Assembly (NCBI GenBank): GCA_013433145.1
Contig: CM024191.1
Span: 5,410,501-5,474,500 of the forward strand
DNA from: Ascaris suum
Taxonomy: Eukaryota; Nematoda; Chromadorea; Rhabditida; Ascarididae
Direction: 5' to 3'
Length of the DNA: 64,000 bases
Part shown: positions 12,835 to 34,661 of the stretch, piece by piece
Layout of the letters: each line of letters starts with the position of its first letter
Numbering within the stretch: the stretch's first letter is position 1
Notes under the pieces: generated by a model
Database searches by the model: none
What the model was told of the DNA's origin: nothing
Seen by the model: the letters and a program-made list of their open reading frames with translations, nothing else
Position numbers and translations under genes: made by a program

Positions 12835-15800
12835 TTCGTTGACCGTAGATGTTACTTCGTCTTTCTCATAAAGTTAGGTTGTCGCATTATGCCGCTCCTA
12901 TTTGGTTTTGATTTTCGTTATTGCTGACATTTTTAAGGTGCTAAAAAAATAGAGATTACGAAGATGGCTCGTATTCTTGGTGGTGCTGTGGTGCAGGTTG
13001 AGGAATCGATGGTAGAACTGTGATCAGCGTCAAGCATTCCGCGATGTTCCAGTGTGCAATTATGCAACCAGTCTCTCTTTCCTTATTGCATGCTGATCTT
13101 GCTTTCCCCTACCAGTCAAACGTTAAGCATAATGGGGGGAAGTAAGAGGGCTAAAGAAATATACCTTTAAGGTGATAAGTGCTCCTCAACTCCTTCAGGT
13201 GCTTATCTAATTTTGCCTCTTATAGTTGAGTAAATTTTATTCGCCTACTATTTAAAATCGAGAGTATTGTTGTGGTTGAAGTCTCTTGATGCCAAAGGAC
13301 AAAGGTTACCCTCAAAAATATTTTCACTTATATACATTAAAGGTATTTTTAAAAAAATATAAATACAACGAAAGTAGCTCTAAAAGTAATGCGGCGATGT
13401 GCGATTGATCAACAAACAAAAGGAGTAAATCAGTTTTAAATAGCACAATTCCCCTTTAATCGTCCTTATCGGGATGATTTAAAATCTCTGCATTAAGTTC
13501 ATCGAATTGAAATTCGTTTTTATTGAAACTTTCAATCAATTCAAGTTTTTAAGTAGTAAGGCGATATTCTATGCAAACCACCTCATTAAAAAAATCTATC
13601 GTAGCGAAATTGTTTTATTTGTATAATTTTGGTAATAATTTTATTTATTTTGTTTTTTGATATCAAAATAGTGAACATCTTTTGAAGTATTTCTTATGAG
13701 CTTTCATAATAAATGAACTCACTTTTTATGAGAAGTGCCTCGATTATTGAGATTTTACTCGATAAGTTTTTCTCTTCAAAAATTTTTATCCCATTATTTT
13801 CATTTAGCTTCCGCATAAAATTATCCCCCCTTTCATTTGCAATTAATTTCAGTTGTTTTTTTTTCTTCCATATTTTGAGATAATATATAAAATTTTTCAT
13901 GGGAAATAAGCAATAGTAATATGCGGTTTCTTAAATACTTTCCTAAATAATCCATGATCTCGAAACTTTTTTTTTTTCTTCCCGATGAATTGGCCTTATC
14001 GGTGAATGCGGTCTTTCAACGGTGATAATAATTTGAGCTTCAAATTTCACTCTCCTTTTTTTTTCTCTCTCTCTCTCTGAAATATTGGCTTTTATTGTGT
14101 TCAAAAGTATTTCTAAAAGGTACTCATAGCATTTAGGGATTCGTTTTTGCGACCAAATGATGACTATTGTGATATTAACTTGAATTTTATGCATAACATT
14201 GGAAAGGAATGTTGAGTTTAGTTCACAATTCATGGGGCAATTATTGATAAATAATTGCCATTAGTTTTTTGTGGGCAAGCATCTCATGCTTTAATTCATC
14301 ATTCCACATCAAACGCTAATTGGTTGCTATTAGTGCACCAAATGTCACATCTCATTTTTGAATCATTCCATTGTTTCAAATCATGTATTTAGACCTCATT
14401 TTTAGGATCCATCCATAAGGGATTCTTTTATTATTATTATTTTTTATTTTTTGTTGCATTCAAAGAATATATTTCGCAAGTGATAAGTTTCTTTTTTTTT
14501 TTTTTTGGTTTGTTGATTCAATTGCTTTAAATGGTCCTCTCTCATTTTGCTCATTTTATTTACTCTGCAGAGAGGGTCCCTTTTTCTTTCAATTCTCATG
14601 GAGGCGCTATATTTCTTTCAAAGGTGCTATTAAATAGTCAGCTGATTGTTTTTTTTTTTTTCAAAATATCCCATTGTGAGTTCTGATCTGGTCATTTCGC
14701 CCCGAAAAATTTGTTCTTGATTTTATCTCATTCATTTACCTGTTTATTATGTGATTTATTCCATCCGTCTTCCTTCATATCTGTTTTTTTTTTTAATATT
14801 TGATTATTTTCGACTGTATCATTTTGTGTTGTTTCGATACTGTCTGTAGAGTTGTTACGGCTTCAACATGCGCTAATAAGTAGTTGTTGTCCGTGGCGTT
14901 GCAACATCAACGTCGTGGGCATCACTTCAACTAATTTAACCTTCAGTTCTTATATTGTCGATCTTTTCTGGCGAAGGTCCTATTGAACGATAGGAGAGGA
15001 GGTGAGGATCGAATAGTTGCGATGAAAATAATTCAAAAAATAAAAAGCGCCCGTAACAACTCCCATATGAAGATAAGTTTGTGTGTGTGAAATGTGATTT
15101 TGAGTCAGGGTGCATTCCAAATCTTGTGAGGTTTATGTGATCTACTTGAAAGTATTATCGGGTGTTTGGTTAGTCAACTAAAGAGAAACGCTTACCTGTA
15201 AAGCCTTGCTCACCGTGCCATCATTAGCGTTTCAGCAAAAGCTGAGAAATTTTTAAAAATAATTTGCATCGTTTCAAATCGTTCTTTTTTTTGTTTATTT
15301 CTGAAAGTTTGTGCTTTCGTTTGTTGTTTGCAATTTCTAGCTGCCTGAAAAGGAACGAATCGTGCTACATTCGGTACACCCTCTAAACCAGCGATTGTTA
15401 TGCGAAGGGGTGGGGGAGGGGGGTGGAGGAGGGGAGCAGATGAATGAACTTCTGTCAGTAATATGGAGTAGCCTATTGCAAACCTCTTACGATGTAAATA
15501 ATTATCGTTAAGCGGATATACTATGCTGAGAGGGTGTGCTGCTTAGTTTGTGATAACGTTTTCGCATCAATCAACATATTTTATAATGTGCCTATTTCAA
15601 TTGAAAGTAATATATGAGTGTGGGATGTGCTTTATGAAAGCATTATTGATATTATGGTGGGGTTTTTGTTTGATTTTTTTTTCGCGGTATTGTTTTGCGG
15701 CTTTTTAACTCATATTTGTGCGGCAACAATTGCTTAGCAATCGCACAATATTATTCAAGGTGTCTTTCGCTCGTCTTTTTTCTTTTTTTTTAAATTTAAT

Positions 15801-18800
15801 ATTGAGCGATCATTTTTATTTGCGATATAGTAAAAATCTTTTATTTTATTTTTCTTAATTCGATTATTTTTCAATAATAGAATGGTTGGAAATAAATTCG
15901 ATAGCCGAGTGTTTCATTGTTGATTTGTACGGCACATTGCAAATATCTTCATCCGATTATGGTGTCTATTGGTCATCGGCTACTAAACAGTCGCAAATTT
16001 TGAAATTCATTGAAATAGATGGATAACGAGCGAAATCGACTTGAGTTATAATCTAGGAGAATTTAAATGCAGTAATTGGCCCACTTTCTGAAAAAAAAAA
16101 TGAAGAACGCACTATTGGCTAGTTCGGTGGTGGAGTTCATAAGTGACCAATGAGCAGTCTTTCGGGAGTCGAAAAGGATATAGCATTGTGTGGAAAATTT
16201 TGCAAACATATAAGTTTACTATAATTATCACTGCAATTATTAGTTAAAATCCACTGAACGGTATTAAATTTGGAGAAATTTATTCGAAATGCCGATTATT
16301 TGGTTATGATCGTCTATCTTATAATTATATAGTTGATTTTTTTTTTTTTAAATTTAAATTTGAGAGAAGAAACACTACCAAAAAAAAAAAATTTTTCGTT
16401 TACTTAGTATTCAAAGAAGTAATAGCGCTTAGAAGAGAGCAAATTACGATTTCTGCTGGGATATATTAGCGAAAATAATAGATGGAAGAATGTGGAATTT
16501 GAATTATCATCAATATTTTATTTTTATCAAACATTACGATGATTTAGAAAATTAGAAAATTTTTCATTGATAATCTATCATTTTAGAGGTTTTAATGGAT
16601 TGCTTAGCAATATGAATATGCAAATCCCCAAGATTGTAAATTTCAATTGATAATAAATACGATAATCCAGTAAATTTTCAATGGGCGTTTATGATCGGAA
16701 TTTATAATATACGATCGAAATAATCGCCCATCTATGCTATAATTTTTTAAAGCTATCCTATATCATTAGTGAATTTTGTCTGGCAATAAATTTCTGTTGT
16801 AAAAACGTCAAATATAAGTCTAATTATGAGCGAAATTTTATTCATTCTACTTCAACGATTGCTCATTGATCTCATGACGATCAAGTGCAACCGTATGAAT
16901 CATTTTGTTTTTCCAATATATACTTTTCTCTCTCTCTCTCTCAGAGATAGGAAGACCTTTGTTTAAAGAGGTAAATAATCATTACTTTATCGCCTATGGT
17001 TTTGCGTGATGAGATGTCTTAAGTGCACTTTAGGTGCGAATACAGCACTTTGACAGCACAAATACAGTACTACCAATTTCAGAAAAATAAAATAATATTG
17101 GTATGTACAGTTGCACTTTTAGAGGATTAGCGCTGTACTACAGTAATATAGCGGCGGAATTATGAGTTCAACAATTATAGTGAATATTTATGGTCGTTGG
17201 AGGTAACGAGTAAATTCGATTACTGGACTATCGGCTTCCAAGATGATTTCTTCCTGCGATGAGTGATTAGGAGGGAATGAATCCTGTGTCTATCTAAAGA
17301 AGTTGGCAACCGTAGTGGAGCAACTTTTCCACCTTTCATGCGGATATGTTGTCTAGTTACTCTGCCAAAACGAATAAACATAGAAGCAATAGTTATATCC
17401 CTTCGTTGAGCTACTCATGTGGCCTAACGCATAAATTGCAAAAATACTGCAGATATGTGTGTGTGATTGTCTGAGATTATTTAGACGTGTGCTCTTCTTT
17501 AAGCATTTACGGTGATGTTAAATAACAGCTTTATTTTTCAATCATTTCTTGTAAGTGTTATAGTATTCTAAGTCAAAGGAACTCTTAACAATTAAAAATT
17601 GAAAAGCTCCCAAAAATTTATGAATTTATCAAATGTAGCATGTTGTTTTAATAGAACTGGAGGGAGGGAAAAAAGGTGCAAAAATTCTCCATTGAAATCG
17701 AGACGAGGCGAGGGAGATAATATAGCCTAGGTATATGAAAGAGGGAGCGATAGTTTTTTTCGATCTTAGTTGAATAAGTGGGATGTTTAATCAAGAAAGA
17801 GCTGTAATTAGTCGATTAAAAATTTATGAAATTCCCCAAATTTTTTTGAACATGCAATACATATAATTAGAGAGCTTATAGAGGCGCTATTTTGCAATTT
17901 ATTGCTGTTTTGAGATTGCATCAATTTCGTTGAAAATCTTGGCGAATATACGAAAAAATACGATATATGTAGTTGAAAGTCTCGATTATGAATTCGTACC
18001 AACATGAGCCCTTGCGTATAAATTTCTTTTTTTTTTTTTTTTTTATTAGGAAGAATTGTTCCAAGTTGTTCCTCGATGATAGGATCGCTCTCGATCTTCA
18101 AATGGAGCAAAAAGCTTCGTGATATATTTCTACAATATACGTATACCTTCGTGCAGCATTATTTTTCAGAGTTCTGGAAGTTTACATTCGTGAACTTAAA
18201 AATTGCCTCTCATTTGTAAATCTTCAAAAACCTGGGAGAGTCATTAGTCTCCCTCGACTATCGGTTCCTACGTCCTTGCCTTATATATGCGTCCAAAAAT
18301 TTTGGGAATTCTTTAACTGCCGAAACTTATTAACAAGGTTTGATAGATTAGTGGGTTAGTGCTTGGCGCATAAATCGTGTTGCAACGTACAGCGTTAGTT
18401 CGCCTAAGTCTTACTTCATTTCTTACTTACCATTTATGAAATGACCTATCCGAAAAAAAAGGTGTTCGTTTTAATTGAAATATTACATGCATTGTAAAAA
18501 TTAAGTGGGTAAAAATTACTTCACCATACGTTGATCTACATCATCTCGAATAACGTTACTTGAGATGTTCGTTCCTTATGTGTTATGCATAAAATTATCA
18601 AGAGTCATTTATCTCCATGCTTGAAAGTCTAATAATCCAGAAATGAAATAACGTGGAAACGATTTCGGGGGGAAAAAATGGGGCCACTTTTTCCCGAAAA
18701 ACATCACTGACTCATAGGTGATGATGTGTGCTCAAATGTGTGCACTCTCCTCATTTTATATGCTCTCTATTCGATGCATCATTCAACTCGCACACTCGCT

Positions 18801-18813
18801 TCTAGTTGTCGCA

Positions 18814-18846
18814 CTCACACACACACACATACACACACACACACAC
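18814..18846. repeat. (CA)n microsatellite
   Basis: Roughly 15 CA units, interrupted once by CATA. Confidence 0.9.
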
Positions 18847-19204
18847 CGCACACCAACCAATATTGCCGACCTATCAGCCGACCCTGTCTGTCAACCTGTG
18901 TGTCGCTTAGAGGACGATGATTCCTTCACCAATACTGATTGACTAGCTTCGTTCATCAGCATGGTCGTATGGATTGCTATTAATTTACTTTGGAAGTGAC
19001 ACTAAAGCTGTTCCGTTCCGATGTTCAAACCTTTCTTTATTGCTTGTCTTATCACCTTTATTTGAAAATGCTTTTCCACTAGAAGATGATTTTAGTATGT
19101 GCTGTGAGTGCAGAGTATGGCAGATTAGAAAATTAATGCCACTAGTGTTACTTAATCGAATGATTTCATTGAGATTCCTGGAAGAGTTTGAAATACCCAA
19201 ATTA

Positions 19205-19371
19205 AATAATAACAATAATTAATGATAATAATGATAATAGTAATAGTAACAACTACAATAATAATATTAATATCAATAGCAATAGTAATGGTAATAGTAA
19301 TAGTAATAGTGATAGTAATAGTAATAGTAATAGTAATAATAATAATAATAGTAATAATAATAATAAATTTT
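19205..19371. repeat. (AAT)n/(AATAGT)n microsatellite
   Basis: About 165 bp of AAT- and TAATAG-type units with frequent single-base changes. It gives rise to artefactual poly-Leu and poly-Ile/Val reading frames on the two strands. Confidence 0.9.
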
Positions 19372-20847
19372 TATTTATACAAAAAAGAAAGCATGAAATT
19401 TTGTTATTGAACGATGTGATTAGGAAGAGTGATTTTATCGATATCAGTATCATACGTAGACGTTTGTTGCTGTCATAGTTAATTGAATTTTTCTATGTGT
19501 ATTTTCAAGTTTGCTGAACTTTTTTAAAGTTTTTTTTTTAAAGTATGAGAGAAGTCAAACAAAAATAAATAAATAATAAATACCTATCGGAACTATCTCA
19601 TTGCTAAATTTTTTTGTATCAAACATATAAATATTTGTTGAATTTTTCGATGATTTCATTCGAAGTGCAATTTGAATTACAAACTAACTTCTATCATCGT
19701 TATGCGACTTTTTTTTTTTTTTTTTATTGAGAGTATTTGTAGAAAAATACAAAAATTGACTTCTATAAAAATTTGATTCTTAGCTCTTTTTTTTTTTGCT
19801 TTAGTTAATAGAACTTGTAGTTATACTTGTAATATGGAATTTAAAAATGAAAAATTTTTCACCCCAAAATTTTGCATGAAAACATTTTCTTGCATATGAT
19901 AGGAAGTGGACAGGAAATTGTTGAAGTTAGTTTGCGGCAAAGTTTTTCCTCAACATCATGTCGTTAAAAAGTCTCTTTTCTCGATCGCCTTCCTTGTATC
20001 ACTAAATCCCGCTTTACGGGTGCTAAATGCATTGTATCAGAGGCGTGGCACTCGCTTCCGATGAGTCGATTCTTCAATTCCGCTTCATTCCTCAGTCTCA
20101 TCAATTCGCTCATTAAGAAAGCAATTCGTTGTGATGATCGACTCTAGCTAGTATTTATTTAGCAAGTGCCGACATTACTGAGCACTTTATTGCCTACCTG
20201 CAAACACGTCATCCGCGGAAAGGTCGTTTGCACCTTCCAAACTTTGATAGTAAATGACAGCACTAAAGAGAAACATTGTCAGTGTTAAATTGATTTTTTT
20301 TTTAATAAAATAAGATAGGTATATTTATTGCATTATAGTATAGAAATGTTTATTTGCATCCTATGAAATGTTTACACTTATCATTTGTTTATTTCCTCTT
20401 TCAAACGTAAACAAATCACAATGTGGCTGTCAATTAAAATGATGATTTATTGAGGAAAATTCCTTATGAGGAGTGATTTCATTGCACGATCTAAATTAAA
20501 CGATTACAATAGTCATAAATTGCTAACATTATCGATTGGTTTTTAGCTATTATTGATTTTTCCTTATTCGACTACAATAGCAATCGAAATATTCACAATT
20601 GTGCCATATCACCGAGGAATATTCGAAACGAAAGAAATAGAATATTAACGAAAGAATTTTTGAATTTTTTTTTCTCGTTAAAAAAATTCTTTTTTTTTAA
20701 ATTTAAAAATTAATTTCGAGCATAAATCAATCAAATGAGTATTTCGTTGTCTTATTTGTGATGAATATTCTAAGTGATTTTTACTTCTAACTTCTGAAAT
20801 AGTATAGTACATCTTCTGAGGTAAATTATTTTTGTTACTGAATAATA

Positions 20848-20950
20848 TAACTAGTTAAATTTTATAACTAGTTAATAACTAGTTAAATCTTATAACTAGT
20901 TAATAACTAGTTAAATCTTATAACCAGTTAATAACTAATTAAATCTTATA
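20848..20950. repeat. 28-bp palindromic minisatellite
   Basis: Between three and four tandem copies of a 28-bp unit of the form TATAACTAGTTAA plus TAACTAGTTAAATCT. Each unit contains two AACTAGTT palindromes. The last copy has diverged (AACCAGTT, AACTAATT). It lies about 660 bp upstream of the receptor start codon. Confidence 0.85.
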
Positions 20951-21605
20951 TCTATGACTATTTGATTGTTATTCGATATATGCAATAAAATTTTTCATTA
21001 AGTGAATATTCATATTTAAATGATTTTTCACTATTTATTAATTTTTCAATGACCAATGCATATAGGGGGATTTTTTAATTACACTTAGGGTTCATTAGAC
21101 CTACCTACGCACATTGGGCTTCAATTATAGGAGGTTTCTGATAGATTGATGGTAGAGAGTACCATTTTTATAGATGCAATTCCCCTAAAGTAACTTATAG
21201 ATAGGATTTTCGATTACACTATCATATTATGCGTCAGTGGTCGAAATTGGTCAAAATTTTTGTCATTGGTCAAATCTTTTTTCACTTTTTCTTCTCTGGC
21301 TTCACGTTTACGTCATTTCACTTTCGATTCGAAATTATATCGTTTAAGGTTTTGCTTACTATTATATGGAATAAAAGTTGATTAGAAATTTGTTGCTATT
21401 TTATTCAATTGCGAGAACACTAGATATATGTGTTGATTTTTCCGATGATTGAAAAAAAAAAGATTTCAGCGGTGAATCGAAAATAAGATAAATCGACGAA
21501 CGATAAAACTCTCAAATAAAATTTCTCTTGCTATCACTACGATCTGTTAGCTATTTGATCGGTGTCGACTTGTGTTTGCATTCGTATAGCGATTTTGAAA
21601 GCGTT

Positions 21606-29642
<8,037 letters not shown>

Positions 29643-31102
29643 CGAAACTATTTGTTATATTTTTTATGAATGTCTTATTTTTTTCTAATGGGTGATATTC
29701 GCTCATAACGAAAGCATTTTTTTTTTATTGCATTAGTGGAACGTTTAGTGCCGTTCACTTCATTGTGACTCTTGGGCATACTTGTCTCGAAATATTTCCT
29801 ATTATTGTATATATAATATTTTCATTTATTTTTTTTTTCTCAAATATTGAGCTGAATTAATTTGCATATTATGGTTATTAATTCGTTTTTTTTTTCTTTC
29901 ATATGAAGAATAGCAACACATTTTTTTTTTATTGAATGGATTTTTTTTGGTGCGTATTGTGGTGCTATGGATAGTGGTTTTAAGTTGGAATCAAATAGGT
30001 ATGCTGAGTTGATCATTCAATAATAGATGCTAAAGTTTCGGGAACTGGAAATGAGAGACAATTTCAACGACAACTTTTTTGTTTGTTTGTTTGTTTGTTT
30101 GTTTTTTCAAGAGGCCTTACTTTATTGTAGTCAACTTTATGGCTCTATATTATTGATATTTGTTATGATTGTTCAATTGTATATTATTCATCGATTAATT
30201 TGTTGATTCACTGAAAAAAAAAACCTTTTGGAATCAATCACCATTTAAAATACTTTTAAATTTAAAGATTTTTGTGGAAATTTGAAAATTCCGTTGAAAA
30301 ATTTTTTAACCGAATGATGACGTCATGTAGTAGTAAAATGAGTTAATCATATCGAGTTTATTGAGTTAATGAAAATCGTGTTTCTTTATGCATCATTTCG
30401 ATTTTTTTTTTTTTTGGAGATGAGGCGGGAGGGGAGAGGAGGAGAGGAGGAGGAAACCTGCAGATTTATTTTCTAAGTTGAAGTAATTTTTTAAATAGAG
30501 TTTCACTTAAATTTCTTTACTTTTAATCAAAAAAGGGAGCTTCAAAATTCTCATTGCCTATCGATGAGATTATTTTTGTGTATTTTGTATGCAATGATCC
30601 TTTATTCTTTCTTTTGCAAATTGCTTGTGATTTTTTTTTTCTATTTTTTTCCCAAATACCTTGAATTGTCTCATCGACAACTCGAGAACCTCTAAGCTGG
30701 AAAATGCTCTTTTTTTTTTCTTTTTAGTACATCAGGATTTTGCCGATTTTTCTTTCTTTTCGTTACTCTATTTGGTGTCATAAGATGATTTAAGGCAATA
30801 TTTCCGCTGTAAAGAAATTAAAAGAAGCAAATCGATTTATTCCACCTCGTCGATCGAATACGAATATAATTTTTGATTGATTTACTAGTTCCAATAATTA
30901 AAGTGTTGTTTATTTATTTGTGGCAAAAAATAACTTTGGCAATTCGAGAAATGTATTGAATTTTATTGTTGAGTAGAATTTTTGAGATTATTATATCGTA
31001 CCAAGTTCCATTTAAATAGATATTTAAACAGGTTTTTTTTTCAAGTTTTTTTCTTGCACAGAATAAAACTGTTTACTCTTAAAAGGTAGAATAGAAGGCA
31101 GA

Positions 31103-31106
31103 TCTC

Positions 31107-31160
<54 letters not shown>
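31103..31160. repeat. (TC)n microsatellite
   Basis: About 58 bp of TC units with one CC interruption. Confidence 0.95.
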
Positions 31161-31163
<3 letters not shown>

Positions 31164-32739
31164 AAAAACTTGCATTTCTTTTTCTTTTTATTTTTTCATC
31201 TTGTGTTGCTTAGCAACTAATTAAAACTTGAACGTCGAACATCTATGCTTTTTTTTCTTTTAGCTTTGAATCTTATAGCTTCTATGTATTAAAAAAAAAA
31301 CGTTTACATCAACCACCCTATAGAATAGAATCTTTCATAGAGGGGATAGAATTTTTCTATATTCTCTTTTTCTTTGAGAGATGAATTTTAAAAATTTCCA
31401 TTCTCCTTAGAATTCAGTGTTTCTCTTCATTGCTATGTCGATATTCTAGTGTGCTAAAGTTAATGCGCCGAAACATATTTGCTGAGAAAATGTGGAAGAT
31501 TTCCGTCAGGTTTTTTTTTCAAGTTGATATATACGCTTCTATTTTTCGCATATTTTATCATTGGTTGCTAGCCATCGTAGAAATGTGGGGGGGGGGGGGG
31601 GCGGGGAGGAGGCTTATGTTCGATATGAAAGGATTTCTGAATTTTCCATCCGCGCAAGCTCTAAATTTCATTGCCATGTTTGTTTGTTTTTTTTTTTCGT
31701 AACGGGGGGTGATGGTTTTGCTTTTTTTTTCCCGGCACCTCCATCATATTCACGAAAATTTTCGCTAGCTAAGGAGATATTCGTCCCTTGCGTTCTATTT
31801 CATTTGTATTTTTGCTTTTATTTCGTCTTTTCTTAATTTCGCTATTTATAAATCACTTTACATTTAATGAAAAGATGATTTATATATGAGAGACATACGT
31901 TACCGGTTCAATAGTTGCAATTTTTTTATCGTTACTCTTACTTAAAAGTTGTCGAAAATACTCGAAAATTATTACTGAAATTGAGAGTAATAAACTAAAA
32001 AAAATATATATTTAAGAATGAGGTGTGCAATAAATAAAAGTATTGCGCTATTGTCGAGATCGTTGAAAATTTTCGGCATTTTTAAATTTTATTTGATTTA
32101 TATTCATTGTTGCAATATACATTTAGAAGAATATTGTGATTTAATTAATGGTGATTGTGGAAGGAATTATTCCTACGAAACATGTAAGATATGTTTGATT
32201 TTATTGTCAATAAAACTACGCTTAATAATATACGCCTCTTATTTACGATATAAGCGTTAATATGTATATCGCATATGTCAAGTTATCTATAATATTGGTT
32301 CTTTTTCGTAATGAACACTTCACCTGGTGGATTTGGGTGGTCATCTCGACTCCTCCAATTCCAGTAGAGTACTTATTTTATGTTGGGGCTATTGGTTTTT
32401 TACCTAATTAAGAGGTCTGGTTTAAATCTCTGAACGTTCGAGATTCATTCTACGCGAAATGCACATATATTTAGGTCGGAAAAACTTGGTACTGATTGCT
32501 ACACTTTAGTTTATTGACTACACTTGAATGATAGCCAAAGATATCACTTATTATTTATATGCGAGAAATTCGAATGCAGATGCGTCTAGAGATGGAAGCA
32601 TACGGTATGGCTCAATCTGAGTGTGAACCCTTCCTTTTCAAGCTTATTGCTATTCATCGGGGAAATGGCCATCACTTCGCCTAAAATTTAACTTCGCTCG
32701 GATACAGTCCTGCCTTGGAAGCGCCCTCTTGTATAACTT

Positions 32740-32931
32740 CTAACATCCGACACCTTGCGGATAAGGCTTGCCCTCTTTATTGAGACGGCACCCTCCACAG
32801 GTCGCCCGACGCCTCTCAAATTCAGATTTGCTGTCGAAGCTACTCCCGTTTCCTCTCACCCATCCCCCCCCCCCTCCACCCGACCTGTGAAGCTGAAATA
32901 CTGCAGCCTCGGGAGTTGCTACTGAAATCAT
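32740..32931 (-). other. Unassigned GC-rich open frame, 63 codons
   Basis: A minus-strand frame from ATG to stop encodes a glycine run (from a C-tract at 32866–32878), then an Arg/Cys-rich end ERRRATCGGC...PYPQGVGC. The local base composition is much richer in G+C than its surroundings. The Cys pattern is loosely like a zinc knuckle but does not match one. It may be a coding exon, a decayed mobile-element fragment or a non-coding transcript. No function is proposed. Confidence 0.2.
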
Positions 32932-33863
32932 GGTTTAGTGGTATGTCACTGATGCAGAACTTGAAACAAGGGTGGAAAGTGGATGTAAGCGGATTAATGC
33001 ATGCAACAAAATCGAGATGTAAATAACGAGGTGATCATTTGATTAGTCAATATAAACGAGTATTGAGGAGGTTTTACCCGATTGATGAGCTGTCATATGT
33101 GAGGTATTTGTTGAAGCACACGTCGAAGCTTACAAAATTTTACAGTAAAATGCGTAGTTAATATGGACAACATGCAATAAGCAATTCTATAATCCGATAC
33201 TAAGACATTTTATCGTTACATCGATTGAGCGACTGAATTATGAACCCCTGAGGATGATAATAAAACAGCATGAAATTTTGCAGTGCAGTAATCACTTCAT
33301 GCCGAAACTTCCGGAGGTATTGCATTCAAAAGTCGTCTGTTGTGCGAAATCGAGGTGAGGGAGGGGGAAGAGGGGAGAAGAAGGGGTGTGGTATTACCTG
33401 ATCGCATAAACAAATCGAAAGGTGTTTGGAAAATATCCGCGGTGATGAGATGGCATTACTTATATTCTGCCAATGAAGTTAAAATAGAACCGTTTTTGCA
33501 GTTCGTCAGGAAAAAAGCAAGTCTGGAAGTTCACAAGTTTGAAGATTTTTGTTGCGGGCAAGACTTTTTCAACGATTTTTTCTTTGCCCATGTGGTATGC
33601 AAGGTACTGAGGGTTTATTGATAGGCGAAAGCACATGCTTATTGCTAACTGCTCACATTTCTTAGTTCATTGAAGCTGATCATTGATGATAAACTAGTTT
33701 CATAGATATTCGCCTCCCATTAGGAAGACCAACAAAAAAGTCTGTGTTGGTATTGTTTTAGTTTGCGAGTAAGTTAGGATGAACTAAACAAGCCAAAATT
33801 CTTTTGAAAACAAGAGCTGATCACTGTTGCTCAATGTTGACCGTGCTGTCGTTTTTCCTTCGC

Positions 33864-34140
33864 TATGTGTCACAGTCGCATCTGAGCTGATTTGCCGTGC
33901 TTCCGATTCACCATCGCCTGTCTCCACCGTCTATGGGCGCTGACCAATCCAGGACCACGGCTGCAACCGACGGTCACGTCCACTGGACTCCCATGATGAC
34001 GCCTTTCGTGCACCAACGACCACTTTTCGCCTCTGCCAGTTACCCAACACGGTATAATCTTGAGGCGACTTGTCGTCCAGCACCAACCATATTCCGCCAT
34101 GCACGGAATTCTTTGCGCCTTCGCACTGCCTTATGAATTA
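33864..34140. other. GC-rich island with long open frames on both strands
   Basis: The line 33901–33960 has 36 G or C out of 60 against an AT-rich background. Open frames of 76 codons (minus, 34100–33870) and 79 codons (plus, 33897–34136) overlap, so the coding strand cannot be chosen. Neither product resembles a family I know. The sharp composition change suggests an exon, a foreign insert or a decayed element. Confidence 0.35.
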
Positions 34141-34182
34141 CGTCTCAAACTTGGGTAATTGAACCTTTATTATAATATTTAG

Positions 34183-34661
34183 ACATTAAAAACGACAGCG
34201 AACGCATACATAACAAACGCACGAACATCAGCTCACCCCAGCAGCGAAGGCGCACATCATCACAAACAAGACGACCAACATTAGCATATAGTGCCAACGA
34301 GAAAGTCATCGCATATATACAACAGCAAACATTGACGCCTAAAAAGGTTCACGACAAAAAAAGAATCTACTTTATATGTGACACAACTCTCGCACAAAGA
34401 CAACTTCAACATCAGCAGCTAAAACGACGTTACGCTAGGCTTTTATTATCGAACACAAAATCTACGCTGATGATACACTGTCAACCCGTAGACGGCGAGA
34501 TGCAACCACAAAGAAAGAAGTCTCACTCTAACAGTCGAAGTCATGGTTTAACAGTCACCGAACATTTGGGTGCCGCTCAGATGATAATTGACCGTTTTTG
34601 GTGGGAGGGGGGGAGGGGGTGTGTGTGTTCGGATGACATCAGACTGCGTTGTGAATTCTAG
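34183..34661 (+). other. Possible coding exon, 158 codons, unknown product
   Basis: A plus-strand frame stays open from just after an acceptor-like TATTTAG (34176–34182) to the TAG at 34661. The first part is rich in Arg, Gln, Ser and Thr (for example RRRTSSQTRRP), followed by KKVHDKKRIYFICDTTLAQR and a Gln-rich stretch. The end crosses a G-run and is probably not natural. The A/C-rich coding strand differs from the T-rich noncoding DNA around it, which argues mildly for coding. There is no homology that I recognise. Confidence 0.25.

Larger units (their letters stand above)
12835..21605. other. 8.8 kb intergenic region, no gene recognised
   Basis: The sequence is strongly AT-rich with many poly-T runs (for example 18029–18044 and 19710–19726) and the simple repeats listed separately. 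Short open frames here, such as 13943–14233 and 17808–18110 on the minus strand, have low-complexity AT-driven composition and no family resemblance. A G-rich run lies at 15403–15435. The promoter of the downstream receptor gene is presumably near 21.0–21.6 kb. Confidence 0.5.
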
